From assembly GCA_037951105.1 (NCBI GenBank), contig JBAMJV010003232.1, positions 124,001 through 188,000 of the forward strand: a stretch of DNA of 64,000 bases. The letters are read 5' to 3'. Under the pieces are notes generated by a model. The model was not told the DNA's origin. It saw nothing but the letters and a program-made list of their open reading frames with translations, and searched no databases. The translations under genes and the position numbers were made by a program. Source of the DNA: Echinarachnius parma. Lineage: Eukaryota; Echinodermata; Echinoidea; Clypeasteroida; Echinarachniidae. This document shows positions 47,601 to 54,100 of the stretch, piece by piece; position 1 is the stretch's first letter, and each line of letters starts with the position of its first letter.

Positions 47601-50008
47601 CCTTGAAGGTAAAGTGTTTTTGTCGAGCCACCGTAGGTGAAGGGAGACTAAGGGATCCAAAATGTGTCCGTCTGTCCGTCCGTCTGTCCGTCCGTCTGTC
47701 CGTCCGTCTGTCCGTCCGTCGGTCCATCCGTGACACTTTGTAAAAATTTGAATAACTTTCCAACCCTGCATCCGTTTGTAACCAAACTTGAGTGGTAGGT
47801 GCCCTATAGTGGCCTCCATGATATACTGGGGTCAAAGGTCACATAAGTAGTTAAAAGGTCAAATGAGGGTCAATTGCGAGCAAGTGGGCGAGACACTTTA
47901 CTGCTATCACCTTGTTTCTGATTTTGATATCTAACTATAAAATACAGGGCTTTACAAAAATGTGTTTTCTGTGTTTTTTATGTGTTTTCTTAGGAAAATA
48001 TCTTTTCAAAAATAATTCAGTACTTGTCTGAAATGTTATGAAAAGATCATTGAGAACATTTGAGTGAAATGAGTGATTTACAATAATTAGATAAATAAAT
48101 TGCTGTCAACTCTATGTATTTTGCATTTTATTCTCAAGATCCTTTAAACTTCAAATATTTTCTTGTAATTTGGATATAAATTACTTGCCTGACCAGAGCA
48201 AGTGACTCCAAATTTTACTTGGGCCTAATTGATTTTCAGGCATTCTCTTCGAAGACGTGCCCATGACTTGGTATGCATTCATGACTAAAAGAACCCGTGC
48301 TCTATGCGATTTGTATAGCGCCTCAGTTCTCTTAGTCACGCATGCCAAGTCGTGTGGGCACTTCTTTGAAGAGAATGCTGATTTTCACTTGCCCTGGGCA
48401 AGCGGGCAAGTTGGTTTGTAGAGCCCCTATTCTAACACGCATTCTCCAGCCCAAGCATTTCCAAGACAGGTTCCGAACAGGTTTATTTAGAAGTAATTGA
48501 AATAATGAGTGTGAGACCTTTGGGGGAAATTTTGTCTCCATGTGTGGCCGTCATTTGGCCCGGAAATGAGGTGGAGCAGATAAAAACCCGCTGTGACCGA
48601 ACAGAGGGGCATTTGTGGGCCACCAAGGGAGGCGTTTGGAACCTCCTAGATCGTGGTCATAGCACCTGACACGTGAGGGTGATGGAGCTGGGGCACCGCG
48701 GTGCCGTGCACGTTTTTAACCTTCCCCGTGAACACTTATTTCAAAGGCAAATAAACATGACGGGGAGGTGTGATTTGCGGAAAGGTTACCGGGGCAAGAA
48801 GTAATGTGAATGATGAGAGGACACTTGTCACTTGTACAGTCTGTGCATATCAACCCATCTTACCATAGTGGATGATACATTTTCTACCTACATATCTTTT
48901 CTTTATAATCTTTTTTATATTTTTACATAAATTTTGTATTCGTTTTTCTTCTTCTCGGTGTACTGCGCTGGTTCATTGATTTCATCACGTTATCTCTTTT
49001 CCTTTGCCTCTTTTTATTATCCACTAAGATTTTTATATTTAAACTTGAAACATATGTTTTCTGTCCTTTCATAACATTAGTTATCTTCTCCTTCATCACA
49101 GGTTTTTCTGTTACATTAACATGCTATAAATTGAGATTCGAGGTTTGTTGCCTCTCAAATGCACATCGATATTTAAACATGTTTTATAAAAGAAGATTGA
49201 CCTTCGTAGCATCCAGAGATCGAATACATTCCACTATTTTGAGCCATTAAGCTATCAATATTTAATGCTTTAATTTCTTTTCATGCCCTCTTATAAAGGA
49301 TTATAATCGTAATGAGAATGACTTTTTTTTATGAAAAAGCTTTCCCAACAGTAAAGGGATCTAGTTACTTTGTTGACATGTGCAAAAAGTGATGAATGGT
49401 TGATACAATGTGTATTGTTGTGATTAGATAAGTCCACTGAGTACTGTGCGAACAATTTCATGTTAAATGGATTTGATATGGCCGAGTAATGAGCGAAAAT
49501 GAAAAGTGATATTCACTCAGTCACTGCACTGACTTTGTACACGGTTGTGACTATCCAGCAGATAGTTAAAAATCTGAACACTTCAATCGTAAATATCTTT
49601 TGAACAAAAGGGAAATTAAAAAACCAAAAGCTGCCCCATGCTTCTTTTATTAATACAAATACAACAAGGTATGAGAGAACCACTATTGTTCAAAGTATGT
49701 TTTGAGGATTTTGACTATGTTACTAGATCCCTTTAATTATAGCAGGATTTTCCACTTTCCACCTGTCATAACACAGATTCATTTGAACTTGGAAGTCATC
49801 CATTGCGAAGGCCACAAAACGCCTAAATCAAATTGCACGCCTGACACACATCATACAGATTACAGAATCTAATTTAGCAAATTCCCTATATATCCTTTCA
49901 CTTTTTTCTTATCTGCAGGTGTTCCGGAACTATTTGACCTTCTGCGGCATTGGAATAATGAATGCACAGCTCTTTGAGATGTCTGTCAACGAATACAAAA
50001 GGAATCAG
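11872..50008 (+). CDS. PDE5/PDE11-type cyclic-nucleotide phosphodiesterase, 5' half (exons joined; gene continues past the window)
   Basis: Four exons join in frame to give 303 residues. GAF-domain phosphodiesterases of the PDE5/6/11 group hydrolyse cGMP (PDE11 also cAMP) and are allosterically regulated by cyclic nucleotide binding to GAF-A. Residues 1-50 match the short N-terminal helix region of the family ([18 protein letters not shown]). A basic, serine-rich linker (82-115) follows, and GAF-A spans about 121-290. [45 protein letters not shown] and YLTFCGI are all family blocks. The NKFDE motif is intact (N259, K260, F267, D271, E272). Several positions look more like PDE5 ([14 protein letters not shown]), while others ([15 protein letters not shown]) suit PDE11, so I keep the joint name. 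GAF-B and the catalytic HD domain are not in the window. Intron phases are 2, 0, 0 and 0. Confidence 0.92.
12410..12503. repeat. AT-rich hairpin with TTAATCG units
   Basis: 'ataaagattcacgattaatc' on the left mirrors 'gattaatcattaatctttat' on the right, around repeated 'atcgtac' and 'caattgat' words. It can fold into a long imperfect stem and is likely a decayed MITE. Confidence 0.55.
12527..13295. mobile_element. MITE-like element with GGGCCATTCTTTG ends and four GTCACACACGTGAC motifs
   Basis: Terminal inverted repeats are GGGCCATTCTTTG (12527-12539) and CAAGAATGGCCC (13284-13295). The palindromic motif GTCACACACGTGAC or a close variant occurs at 12847, 12872, 13081 and 13270. The interior is AT-rich without an ORF. 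The evenly preserved motif copies may be transposase-binding or other protein-binding subterminal sites. Confidence 0.55.
13676..13930. repeat. Poly-G/poly-C repeat with 'cggctgatattt' tandem units
   Basis: Units of 35-45 bp around 'gaacggctggtatttaggatt', 'aaacggctgatatttaatctt' and 'gaacagccgatattcagaattt' repeat three times. They are flanked by G-runs (13727-13746) and a C-run (13911-13927). Confidence 0.55.
14180..14746. mobile_element. MITE-like element with GGGCTGAGTC ends and GATATCCGACCG hairpins
   Basis: The left end 'gggctgagtc' (14181-14190) and right end 'gactcggcacta' (14735-14746) are imperfect inverted repeats. Inside each lies 'ggatattcgatatccgaccg' (14200-14219 and again near 14675-14694). 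The centre is A/T homopolymer and ATTT simple repeat. Confidence 0.55.
14810..14876 (+). mobile_element. SINE 3' tail fragment
   Basis: 'gcgctatataaatgtaatat' followed by ATT repeats is the same 3' end as in the complete SINE at 15030-15385. The tRNA head is missing. Confidence 0.6.
14941..15512. mobile_element. MITE with 55-bp inverted repeats, carrying a nested tRNA-SINE
   Basis: The left arm 14941-14995 (starting 'caattcggtagattcacaat') and right arm 15459-15512 are inverted copies with one substitution and one indel in about 54 bp. They enclose a SINE (next entry). The two arms are far more similar to each other than to anything else here, so the MITE is fairly young, and the SINE inserted into it later. 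No target duplication could be fixed. Confidence 0.75.
15030..15385 (+). mobile_element. tRNA-derived SINE, near complete, nested in MITE
   Basis: The head has a box A-like 'gtggcaagattggtagagcg' (15042-15061) and box B GAGTTCGAACCC (15086-15097). The body includes 'ctacccaggtgtataaatgg' and 'gctccctggggagttgag'. The 3' end is 'gcgctatataaatgtc' plus (ATT)n at 15364-15384. A reverse, headless copy is at 59509-59750. Confidence 0.8.
16060..16445 (+). mobile_element. TTAA-type MITE family A, copy 3 (complete)
   Basis: Full 386-bp copy bounded by TTAA at 16060-16063 and 16442-16445. Its ends, 'aagggacttagtaac' and 'gttactagatccctt', are inverted repeats. It is the reference for the other copies and provides the empty site for the insertion at 56317-57374. 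Confidence 0.8.
17206..17309 (+). mobile_element. Short TTAA/CCC MITE family C, copy 1
   Basis: TTAA-CCCATTCAGGACTGG at 17206-17224 faces AGTCTTGAATGGG-TTAA ending at 17309. A TTAA target duplication and CCC-starting inverted ends are the signature of piggyBac-type non-autonomous elements. About 96 bp long, with no coding capacity. Confidence 0.7.
17691..17880 (+). CDS. Phosphodiesterase coding exon 2
   Basis: 190 nt between acceptor 'ctattaacag' and donor 'gag|gtaaat'. It supplies one base to the split serine codon and 63 further codons (residues 158-220), the core of GAF-A ([33 protein letters not shown]). Its GC content and codon usage contrast with the AT-rich introns. The donor region is duplicated immediately downstream (17881-17990). 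Confidence 0.92.
17857..17992 (+). repeat. 70-bp tandem duplication of the exon 2 donor region
   Basis: The end of exon 2 plus the start of the intron ('gtcaacatc.aagaatg.gta.gag', then 'gtaaatgcaat', then 'ttttagggtagcct') is repeated 70 bp downstream, placing a second 'gag|gtaaat' donor at 17950/17951. The copy has an extra base within the exon-like part, so use of the downstream donor would have to read through intron. Confidence 0.85.
18159..18350 (+). mobile_element. Single arm of TTAAAGGGGAA MITE family D
   Basis: Starts TTAAAGGGGAAG and shares 'aaataatcaat.ttt' and 'ccactaccatctgttttgac' with the left arm of the hairpin element at 40182-40628. The opposite arm is not found here. Confidence 0.5.
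19022..19120 (+). mobile_element. Short TTAA/CCC MITE family C, decayed copy
   Basis: 'ttaacacgttcaggactgat' at 19022-19041 and 'gtcttgaatggtttgaa' near 19106-19122 match the ends of family C, and 'ggagaatatgtgtatgttat' matches its interior. Confidence 0.5.
20492..20642 (-). mobile_element. Retroposon R1, copy 3: perfect 47-bp palindrome flanked by 12-bp direct repeats
   Basis: 20534-20580 and 20584-20630 are exact reverse complements with a 3-nt spacer. The left side continues into the normal R1 3' tail (20504-20533). AAGAATAATGGT occurs at 20492-20503 and 20631-20642, which looks like a target-site duplication. The structure is an R1 3' end on the minus strand with its 5' segment inverted. 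Confidence 0.75.
22235..23543. mobile_element. Possible 1.3-kb element with GTGACGTAAGA.CCGGGCT inverted ends
   Basis: 'gtgacgtaagagccgggctt' at 22235-22254 is mirrored by 'agcccggttcttacgtcac' at 23525-23543. The interior is locally CpG-rich (22700-23100) and has no convincing ORF. Boundaries and class are uncertain. Confidence 0.35.
24245..24606 (+). repeat. 180-bp tandem duplication (two units)
   Basis: 24245-24434 and 24435-24606 share 'aaatgaactacc', 'ggtctggggtatgaaat', 'acacagatgtgtgaaggtta', 'cattgatctgttcac' and 'gtaggtgtaaaatctgtgc' in the same order, with indels in the first quarter. Confidence 0.85.
24656..24894. mobile_element. Foldback MITE with CATATTCATGAAA ends
   Basis: 24656-24698 ('cccatattcatgaaaccctg', then 'ctagcttagttcattgctaag') is the imperfect reverse complement of 24856-24894. 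About 240 bp, AT-rich centre, no ORF. Confidence 0.65.
28080..28260. repeat. Purine-rich (GA) tract with G-run
   Basis: Long stretch of GAGA/GGAA/AAAG on the plus strand with an 18-base G-run at 28191-28208. The proline/serine/leucine-rich minus-strand frames here are artefacts of the composition. Confidence 0.75.
29030..29900 (+). repeat. Diverged tandem duplication, period about 0.6 kb
   Basis: 'gattgtacctgg.agagattt' near 29052 and 'attgtaccttggcgagattt' near 29667, 'tataataatatggttct' at 29119 and 29742, 'ggccccatttcaag' at 29153 and 29763, and 'gtctgattgcatcc' / 'gtccgtgattgcatcc' at 29217 and 29818 occur in the same order. Two diverged units of an unknown repeat. Confidence 0.65.
30829..31080 (-). 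mobile_element. Retroposon R1, copy 4
   Basis: Reverse-strand copy. Its tail 'attactcattgcggatatag' leads into the conserved block 30855-30945. It then continues through the interior ('gccgctgcaacactttgtca', 'gcatgagcaagtacgttcct'), matching the reverse complement of about 1215-1346. It carries no 5' inversion. Confidence 0.65.
31646..31738 (+). mobile_element. Short TTAA/CCC MITE family C, copy 2
   Basis: TTAA-CCCGCTCAGGACTGG at 31646-31664, 'atggagaatgcatgttataa' inside, and 'gaacagg-TTAA' ending at 31738. Same order as 17206-17309. Confidence 0.7.
32881..33219. mobile_element. MITE with TATGTGACCT ends
   Basis: TATGTGACCTTACACCACAA at 32881-32900 pairs with the right end 'tttgtggatatttaggtcac' (33198-33217) plus 'ata'. 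The outer nine bases are perfect. AT-rich 339-bp body. Confidence 0.55.
34645..35045 (+). mobile_element. Repeat B, copy 2, with internal GGGCAAAATCATAT-like array
   Basis: Matches 9960-10350 in layout: 'taggtgtatgaggctggggg', G-run/C-run hairpin (34674-34706), 'agagagttttgaaaatg', then degenerate 26-bp units such as 'atttgggcaaaatcatatct', and C-runs at 34933-34950 and 35003-35016 before 'gggcaaaaatgtgcctgc'. Confidence 0.65.
35417..35603 (+). mobile_element. tRNA-like SINE head with an inverted second copy
   Basis: On the plus strand, box A TGGCTTGATGG (35521-35531) and box B GGGTTCGATTCC (35563-35574) define a tRNA-derived head. The segment 35417-35464 is the near-exact reverse complement of 35548-35603, so two box B ends face each other. 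This may be two head-to-head insertions or a 5' inversion. Acceptor-stem pairing is lost, so it is not a functional tRNA. Confidence 0.7.
37054..37240. mobile_element. Foldback MITE with TACCGTATTTGCCGGTGTAT ends
   Basis: TACCGTATTTGCCGGTGTAT at 37054-37073 is mirrored by 'atacaccagcaaatacggta' at 37221-37240. Internal 'gtattaaccacacc' and 'gtgtggttaatac' give further foldback. This is a very widespread type of short repeat in animal genomes. Confidence 0.7.
37900..38087 (+). pseudogene. Truncated tandem copy of phosphodiesterase exon 3 with its acceptor
   Basis: 37900-38072 repeats, 219 bp upstream, the intron end plus first 60 nt of exon 3. The shared branch/polypyrimidine text is 'ttttcaactactag|gacaag'. 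The copy reads [16 protein letters not shown], then loses homology and meets a TAA at 38085-38087 after SHALQEIY. It has no donor. If the spliceosome used this acceptor, the message would be truncated within GAF-A. Confidence 0.85.
38232..38390 (+). CDS. Phosphodiesterase coding exon 3
   Basis: 159 nt, phase 0 at both ends, acceptor 'aactactag' and donor 'gag|gtgggt'. Encodes residues 221-273, including [25 protein letters not shown] and the NKFDE motif ending in KDEE. GC-rich compared with flanking intron, consistent with a selected exon. Confidence 0.93.
38961..39044 (+). CDS. Candidate in-frame alternative (cassette) exon of the phosphodiesterase
   Basis: Between 'ttttttgttttcccaaag' and 'gag|gtttgt' lies an open 84-nt segment, phase 0 at both ends, encoding [20 protein letters not shown] followed by EFTPADEE. 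Inclusion would insert 28 residues between KDEE (exon 3) and VFRNYL (exon 4). The last eight residues repeat the F-x3-DE half of the GAF NKFDE motif. The donor is weak (T at +3) and the acceptor is AAG, so this would be a minor or regulated exon. The alternative is coincidence, or a fossil of a duplicated exon end. Confidence 0.5.
39400..40042. mobile_element. Element with GGCGGGCGCCCACTTTTG-like inverted ends
   Basis: 'aaggcgggcgcccacttttg' (39398-39417) and 'ccaaaagggggcacccacct' (40023-40042) are imperfect inverted ends. The next inward words, 'ctcagtacgaact' and 'agtttgtactaag', also pair. 0.64 kb, no convincing ORF. Confidence 0.5.
40182..40628. mobile_element. Long hairpin MITE: 217-bp arms, 13-nt loop, TTAA ends
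   Basis: 40182-40398 and 40412-40628 are inverted copies of equal length with few mismatches, around the loop 40399-40411. The ends read TTAAAGGGGAA...TTCCCCTTTAA. The open frame at 40283-40486 lies inside the palindrome and is not a gene. A transcript through this intron would form a stem of more than 200 bp. Confidence 0.85.
41111..41925. mobile_element. TTAA-flanked element with AAGG.ATAGTTGAGTTTTGGTA ends
   Basis: 25-bp ends at 41111-41135 and 41901-41925 are inverted repeats with one mismatch, including TTAA at both edges. The body contains an (AC)n microsatellite at 41665-41698 and ATTTC-rich tracts at 41430-41460. No transposase. Confidence 0.75.
42010..42160 (+). repeat. 73-bp tandem duplication
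   Basis: 'ttcttcatctagaggtaatt' near 42037 and 'ttcttcatctagaggtattt' near 42110 each lead into 'gacattcta.gtagagaaa' and 'gtgtgatactaacctt'. Two units. Confidence 0.8.
43255..43450. repeat. Purine-rich GA/GATA tract
   Basis: Plus strand is dominated by GAGA, AGATAGA and GGAG words. A comparable tract spans 43840-44000. Minus-strand Ser/Leu-rich frames here reflect composition only. Confidence 0.7.
44580..44815 (+). repeat. 124-bp tandem duplication
   Basis: Unit 1 starts 'ggctggactaaacagacatt' (44580) and unit 2 starts 'ggctagactaaacggacatt' (44704). They stay about 95% alike through 'gtaccaccagagataaaccc'. Confidence 0.9.
45141..45220. mobile_element. 80-bp TTAA/CCC MITE
   Basis: TTAA-CCCGTTCCCTTTGAG at 45141-45159 and 'aaggaaaggg-TTAA' ending at 45220. 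The interior 'ccccatagactttgtacata' recurs in the 54.1-54.9 kb tandem array and near 62450. Confidence 0.65.
45421..45783 (+). repeat. 180-bp tandem duplication in a TC-rich tract
   Basis: 'gcagccaggct.tacccttcc' at 45429 and 45609, then 'gtgtctatcaatctttctt', 'cctgagcgttatctcattt' in both. Pyrimidine-rich throughout. Confidence 0.85.
47665..47731 (+). repeat. 12-bp minisatellite GTCCGTCTGTCC
   Basis: Five to six near-perfect units. The flanks 'cgagccaccgtaggtgaagg' and 'aataactttccaaccctgca' look like part of a longer dispersed repeat. The Arg/Thr/Asp minus-strand frames across it are artefacts. Confidence 0.9.
49352..49736 (-). mobile_element. TTAA-type MITE family A, copy 4
   Basis: Complete reverse-orientation copy from 'taaagggatctagttac' to 'gttactagatccctttaa'. 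It lies just upstream of coding exon 4. Confidence 0.8.
49919..50008 (+). CDS. Phosphodiesterase coding exon 4
   Basis: 90 nt, phase 0 both ends, acceptor 'atctgcag' and donor 'cag|gtaaga'. Encodes residues 274-303: [19 protein letters not shown], the last helix of GAF-A, and [11 protein letters not shown], the start of the helical linker to GAF-B. The position of YL.FCGI and KRNQ matches PDE5. This is the last exon that I can identify in the window. Confidence 0.93.
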
Positions 50009-50650
50009 GTAAGAAAAAAACTCAGGAAATCCTGAGGGAAAAAGAGAATATTTCCTACCTAGTTTATAATGGTCAAGAGAGGGGAAGGTTGGTGAAGGGG
50101 GGAAAAAGAATATTCTTGATAATGCCCCATTTCTATTACTTTAAGTATTGATGTATTCTTGTTTAATACTGAAGGGCACGATTCTGTCTTGTTTTACTTT
50201 GATAGAGGGAAATTGTAGTGCGCTCATGATACGTATTTTCGCATTCCGACCATTTGCATGATTCCAAGGATGTCAGGATGATCTAGGCAGAGATGTCGCT
50301 TTTTCCTTCAAAAATCAAAGATGCCATTCCGTCTGAATCTCTGGCCTCAACGCACACTGATCGCAGAGATTTTCTGGTCGCCTAAGCCTGTAATCTGCAC
50401 TTTGCTATTTGCGGACAGCATTATCAGGGAAGTGAAACGGCCCTGGGTACTATAAAGTTGAGGCCAAGCTGTGCTTTTATTTGAATTGTAAAAGAGCCTC
50501 TGCTTTGCCTGCTTTGTGTGTAGTTGTTGAAGCCGCAGGCTCGATGATCAAACTTCCATTACTGATGAACAAAGTTTTCTTCTTCTTTAAATTTAAGAAG
50601 TATAAAACAAATATATTATTCATTGAGAACCGAGCAAGAGTGTTTTTTTT

Positions 50651-50745
50651 TTAAAACCCATTCAGGACTGGTCCTGAAAATACTCTGGCTTGGGTCTATG
50701 GAGAATACATGTTGTAACAAAATCAGTCAGTCCTGAACAGGTTAA
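50651..50745 (+). mobile_element. Short TTAA/CCC MITE family C, copy 3
   Basis: 'ttaaaacccattcaggactg' at 50651-50670, 'atggagaatacatgttgtaa' inside, and 'cctgaacagg-TTAA' ending at 50745. Confidence 0.65.
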
Positions 50746-51176
50746 AGTGTGTCGCATACCAAAAGCATTGTTTAATGTGGGTTAGGGACACATTAAAAAA
50801 CAAACTTTTAAAGGGAGTATCCAGGATTTAGAAATGTAAAATAATTGATGTCTTTTCATTGATTGTTATATTTACAACTTGTTTCCAAGTGAAAATACTT
50901 TGGGGGGGGGGGGTGGGGGCTCAGGGTAATTTAGCTTTCAAATGCCAAAAGAGCCCCTCAAATTCATAAATGAGCCCCCATAATTTGACATACAGTTCCA
51001 TGTCAATCAATTATTTTGAGAGTCACTCTCAGCAGAAAATACAATTTTTTATTTCGTCCCCACCATTTGCACCAATTATTCCTGCAAGTTTATTGACCCA
51101 TCAAGCCTTCAAGGAGAAAATAAAAATGTAATACAAATTATTGAGGAGCGAGAGAAGGATGTGTGTGTGTGAGAAG

Positions 51177-51815
51177 GTGGCAAATTAGCTCTGGTCTCGG
51201 GAGAGCAACTCGTCCCGAGGCTTCGACACAAATCATTCCTCCCATTTTTCACCCTCAATGATTGTGATGATATTGGAGGATGTGACTGGGTTCCACTGAG
51301 ACTCGCTGATTAATGTCAGAAGATACTGCTCATCAGAGACCGTCGCCCTCCTCTCTCCTGGCTCGGCTCTTCTACGGGTCAGATGTGTAAAGAAGGCCTC
51401 GGGGACATCTAACAAGTTCTTCAAAAACGTGCAATATACAAATGTCACATTGAACATACATGTAGAGTCTTGAGAATGAGGAACAGATTATGCGGACATG
51501 TTTGAATGCATTAATGCAATGCCCTTTCCAACCCTTAAACATCTTGCAAAATACATATATATTCATGATCTTCTTGTTAGGTGATGGCAAATTACATGCG
51601 GTCTCGGGAGAGCAACTTTACTTCAGGGCTCAGGCCCCACACTTCCGATTCTTCCCATGCATTTCCCACCCTCGGTGATTGTGATGATATCGGAGGTTGT
51701 GCCTCGATTCCACTGAGACGCACTCAGTTAGATTATTGTGAGAAGATACTGTTCATCAAAGACCGTCACCCTCTTCTCCCTGGGCTGTTTTACGGGTCAC
51801 TGTCAGATTGTAAGA
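51177..51815 (+). repeat. Two copies of a 220-bp repeat about 409 bp apart
   Basis: 51177-51400 and 51584-51815 share 'gtctcgggagagcaact', 'gattgtgatgatat.ggagg', 'agaagatactg.tcatca' and 'ttctacgggtca' / 'tttacgggtca' in order. The second copy holds a 110-codon frame, but the first copy has stops in that frame. Confidence 0.8.
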
Positions 51816-52469
51816 AGACAGCAGGGATGGATTCTCCCAACTATGAAAAGCGTGACAAGAATGTCATGTTAGATGTTTTAGATAGCTCCAAATCACTTTT
51901 TGCACAAGTTTGAAGCTATCTTCTATAAGACAACAATTATGAAAAATCTAAAATATGATGGTTAAATTTGATCTATCATTTGTTACACTTTGAAATATGG
52001 AAAAGGCCACACCCACAGAAGGAACTTTTAATTACAAGTTGAGATGTCTCTTTGGCAGACATGAAATCTAACATTTTGTAAAATGCTTCAACTTTGAGAG
52101 AGAGGATAAGAAAAATCCATGCTTGCATGTATTGTAGATTCAGAAAACAAGAAAATAAGCCTGAGAAATTTGTTTGTGTGTGTGTGCATCATTTGAATTC
52201 TGTAATTCTGATTTTTCACATTTCACATACTGGATGTACAGTATGTAGTATCTTAAAGGTTTAAAGGGATCTAGTAACTTTGTTGACATGTGCAAAAAAG
52301 TGATGAATGGTTGATACAATATGTATTACTTACTGATTTACTGATTTTACGAGATGTCCCTCATTACAGTATTGTTTGGTTGTGATATGCAGGGTTACTA
52401 CTTACTAGTCAACTGGGTTAACACCCTACTCTTTTTGAGAATTTGACTAGGTTCTTTATAGCGTGCTTG

Positions 52470-52705
52470 AGGTGTGACTGTCTCATACACGGGACCTCTA
52501 TCTATCATCCTATTCGAGGGACGGAGTGTTTTCCGTGAATCCTTTTCCTGCATAGGAAGCACGGGGGAGGCCTATAACGCACAACGAGAGTTAGCTCAAA
52601 TTTATTGCGTGATAAAAGACGCATTGTCCGATGGTCAGGATCGAACCGTGGATCCCTCGCGTCTAAGTCAGACGCGCTCCCGACTGAGCTAACTCGCCTC
52701 CACTG
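52470..52705 (-). mobile_element. tRNA-like SINE fragment
   Basis: On the minus strand, box A TAGCTCAGTCGG (52691-52680) and box B GGTTCGATCC (52647-52638) have tRNA spacing. The T-arm does not pair properly and the anticodon stem is irregular, so this is a SINE head rather than a tRNA gene. Confidence 0.6.
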
Positions 52706-52759
52706 TTGTTCAGTGTGACCTGATATGTCCACGGAGTAATGTGGGCTTTTCAGAAAACA

Positions 52760-52867
52760 GCACCAGATTTATGGAACTTACTCCCACAATATTTGCGAGA
52801 AATTAATAATCTAGATTCATTTAAAACTCAGTTAAAAACTCACTTATTCTTGCAACATTTTAGTTAG
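52760..52867 (+). pseudogene. 3' end of a CR1/L2-type LINE reverse transcriptase ORF
   Basis: The frame from 52760 to the TAG at 52865-52867 reads APDLWNLLPQYLREI, then DSFKTQLKTHLF. This is the conserved C-terminal tail ('APxLWNxLP...FKxxLKTHLF') of CR1/L2-like non-LTR retrotransposon proteins. Everything upstream is missing, as expected for a 5'-truncated insertion. An ATT-rich 3' end follows (about 52940-52952). Confidence 0.75.
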
Positions 52868-53504
52868 TTATATGTATAATTGTTTGTCTTTTTAGTTTGT
52901 ACACGCATAGAGACAGTTGTGTTATGCGTTCTAAGAATTGTTTATTATTATCATGTGTGAACATTTCATGTTGGCTGAGAAATGAGCGAAAATGCAAAGT
53001 GATATCCACTAACCCATTGCACTGACTTTGTACACAGTTAGTTAGTTTAAAAATCCAAACACTTCAATCGTAAATATCTTTTTAAGGAAAGGGAAATTCC
53101 AAAAAAGCAAAACCTGTCCCATGCTTCTATCTTTATTATGAATACATCAAGGTATGAGAGTATTTGGACAATGTTACTAGATCTCTTTAAAATGATATAG
53201 TGATGCTTGGAAAAGAGATGCACTTCCTTTAAAAGAAGATAATGCAATTCAAGCCCACCGCAGACTACACTATTTTAATTCTGATCCCACAAACAATTGT
53301 GTATCTGAATTTAAGCAGGATGTGTGTATATAGTTCAGATACTTGATCGTTTGTTGGATCGCATCAGATCGTGTAGTATGTGGTGGACTTTACATACTGT
53401 ATATCTTGAGCTAAAATTATGGATTAACTCGTGAGGGGGATGATTTGTTTTGGTTCTTGAGCCTTAGATACAGGCAGATTACCCATGGAGACGGAATGTC
53501 TGAC

Positions 53505-53545
53505 TGGGAGACTTGGGGGGTGGGGGGGGGGGGGGGGCGTTGATC
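53505..53545. repeat. Poly-G tract
   Basis: Interrupted G-run of about 25 bases. Other comparable runs in intron 4 are at 55110-55132 and 55685-55698 (G) and 55710-55726 (C). Confidence 0.8.
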
Positions 53546-54100
53546 CCCTTTTGTAGCTCAGTCTCAACGTGAGAGATAAGATTAGATGCCCCAAGACGAT
53601 GGGATATTGATTGTGCATGCAGCTCATTACTTTTGATGTAGGAATAGATAGCCAAAGGCAGATCTATCCTTCCTAAAATATGAGCGTGTTTTTGTTTCAT
53701 TTTTCCTGCTTTTCCATTTGGATCTCTTCAATGGGTTCATACTATGCAATTGTACAGAACTGTATCTCAGACTTTTGTAGTTGGTCTATGGACAATGCAT
53801 ACAAATGTTTTACACAAATCGTATCGATCTGTAACAGTTTACACAGATTCAAGGGAAATGATATAATAGCTAGAGCACCATCATGCAGACCCATGCTTTA
53901 GAATGGTGATCGCGTTTTCTAATTATATATTTTTCTGGAAACATATTTTTCTGAACTTGTTGATGGAATGGACTACTAAAGATGTTACCACCTTTCATTT
54001 ATAGGAATATTATGTTTGGGTGGTGGTACCCTTTAAGAATGGTAGAGAAGGTGTTGATTATTTTATCGCATATATATGTAAACCATTTAAAAGTTTTTTG

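Larger units (their letters stand above)
38391..49918 (+). other. Phosphodiesterase intron 3 (with the optional exon at 38961-39044)
   Basis: 11.5-kb intron (gtgggt...ctgcag). Elements are listed separately. 42170-43250, 45850-47630 and 47880-49350 hold AT-rich or purine-rich sequence without a gene. 'cttgcc...ggcaag' words near 42470-42510, 42838-42875 and 48185-48415 belong to dispersed repeats, including a foldback at 48240-48375. Confidence 0.85.
52261..53190 (-). mobile_element. TTAA-type MITE family A, copy 5, split by a composite insertion
   Basis: 52261-52327 and about 52957-53190 are the two parts of one reverse-orientation family A copy. Between them lie about 630 bp of inserted retroelement sequence (next two entries). 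About 50 bp of the host element was lost at the junction. Confidence 0.75.

Noticed and set aside
47566..47835. Arg/Thr/Asp repeat frames on the minus strand
   Set aside because: They are translations of the GTCCGTCTGTCC minisatellite.
51581..51913. 110-codon plus-strand frame as a possible phosphodiesterase exon
   Set aside because: It does not resemble the GAF-A/GAF-B linker or GAF-B, and the homologous upstream copy is broken in the same frame.
52625..52705. tRNA gene on the minus strand
   Set aside because: Box A and box B are present but the T-arm and anticodon stem do not pair; better explained as a SINE head.
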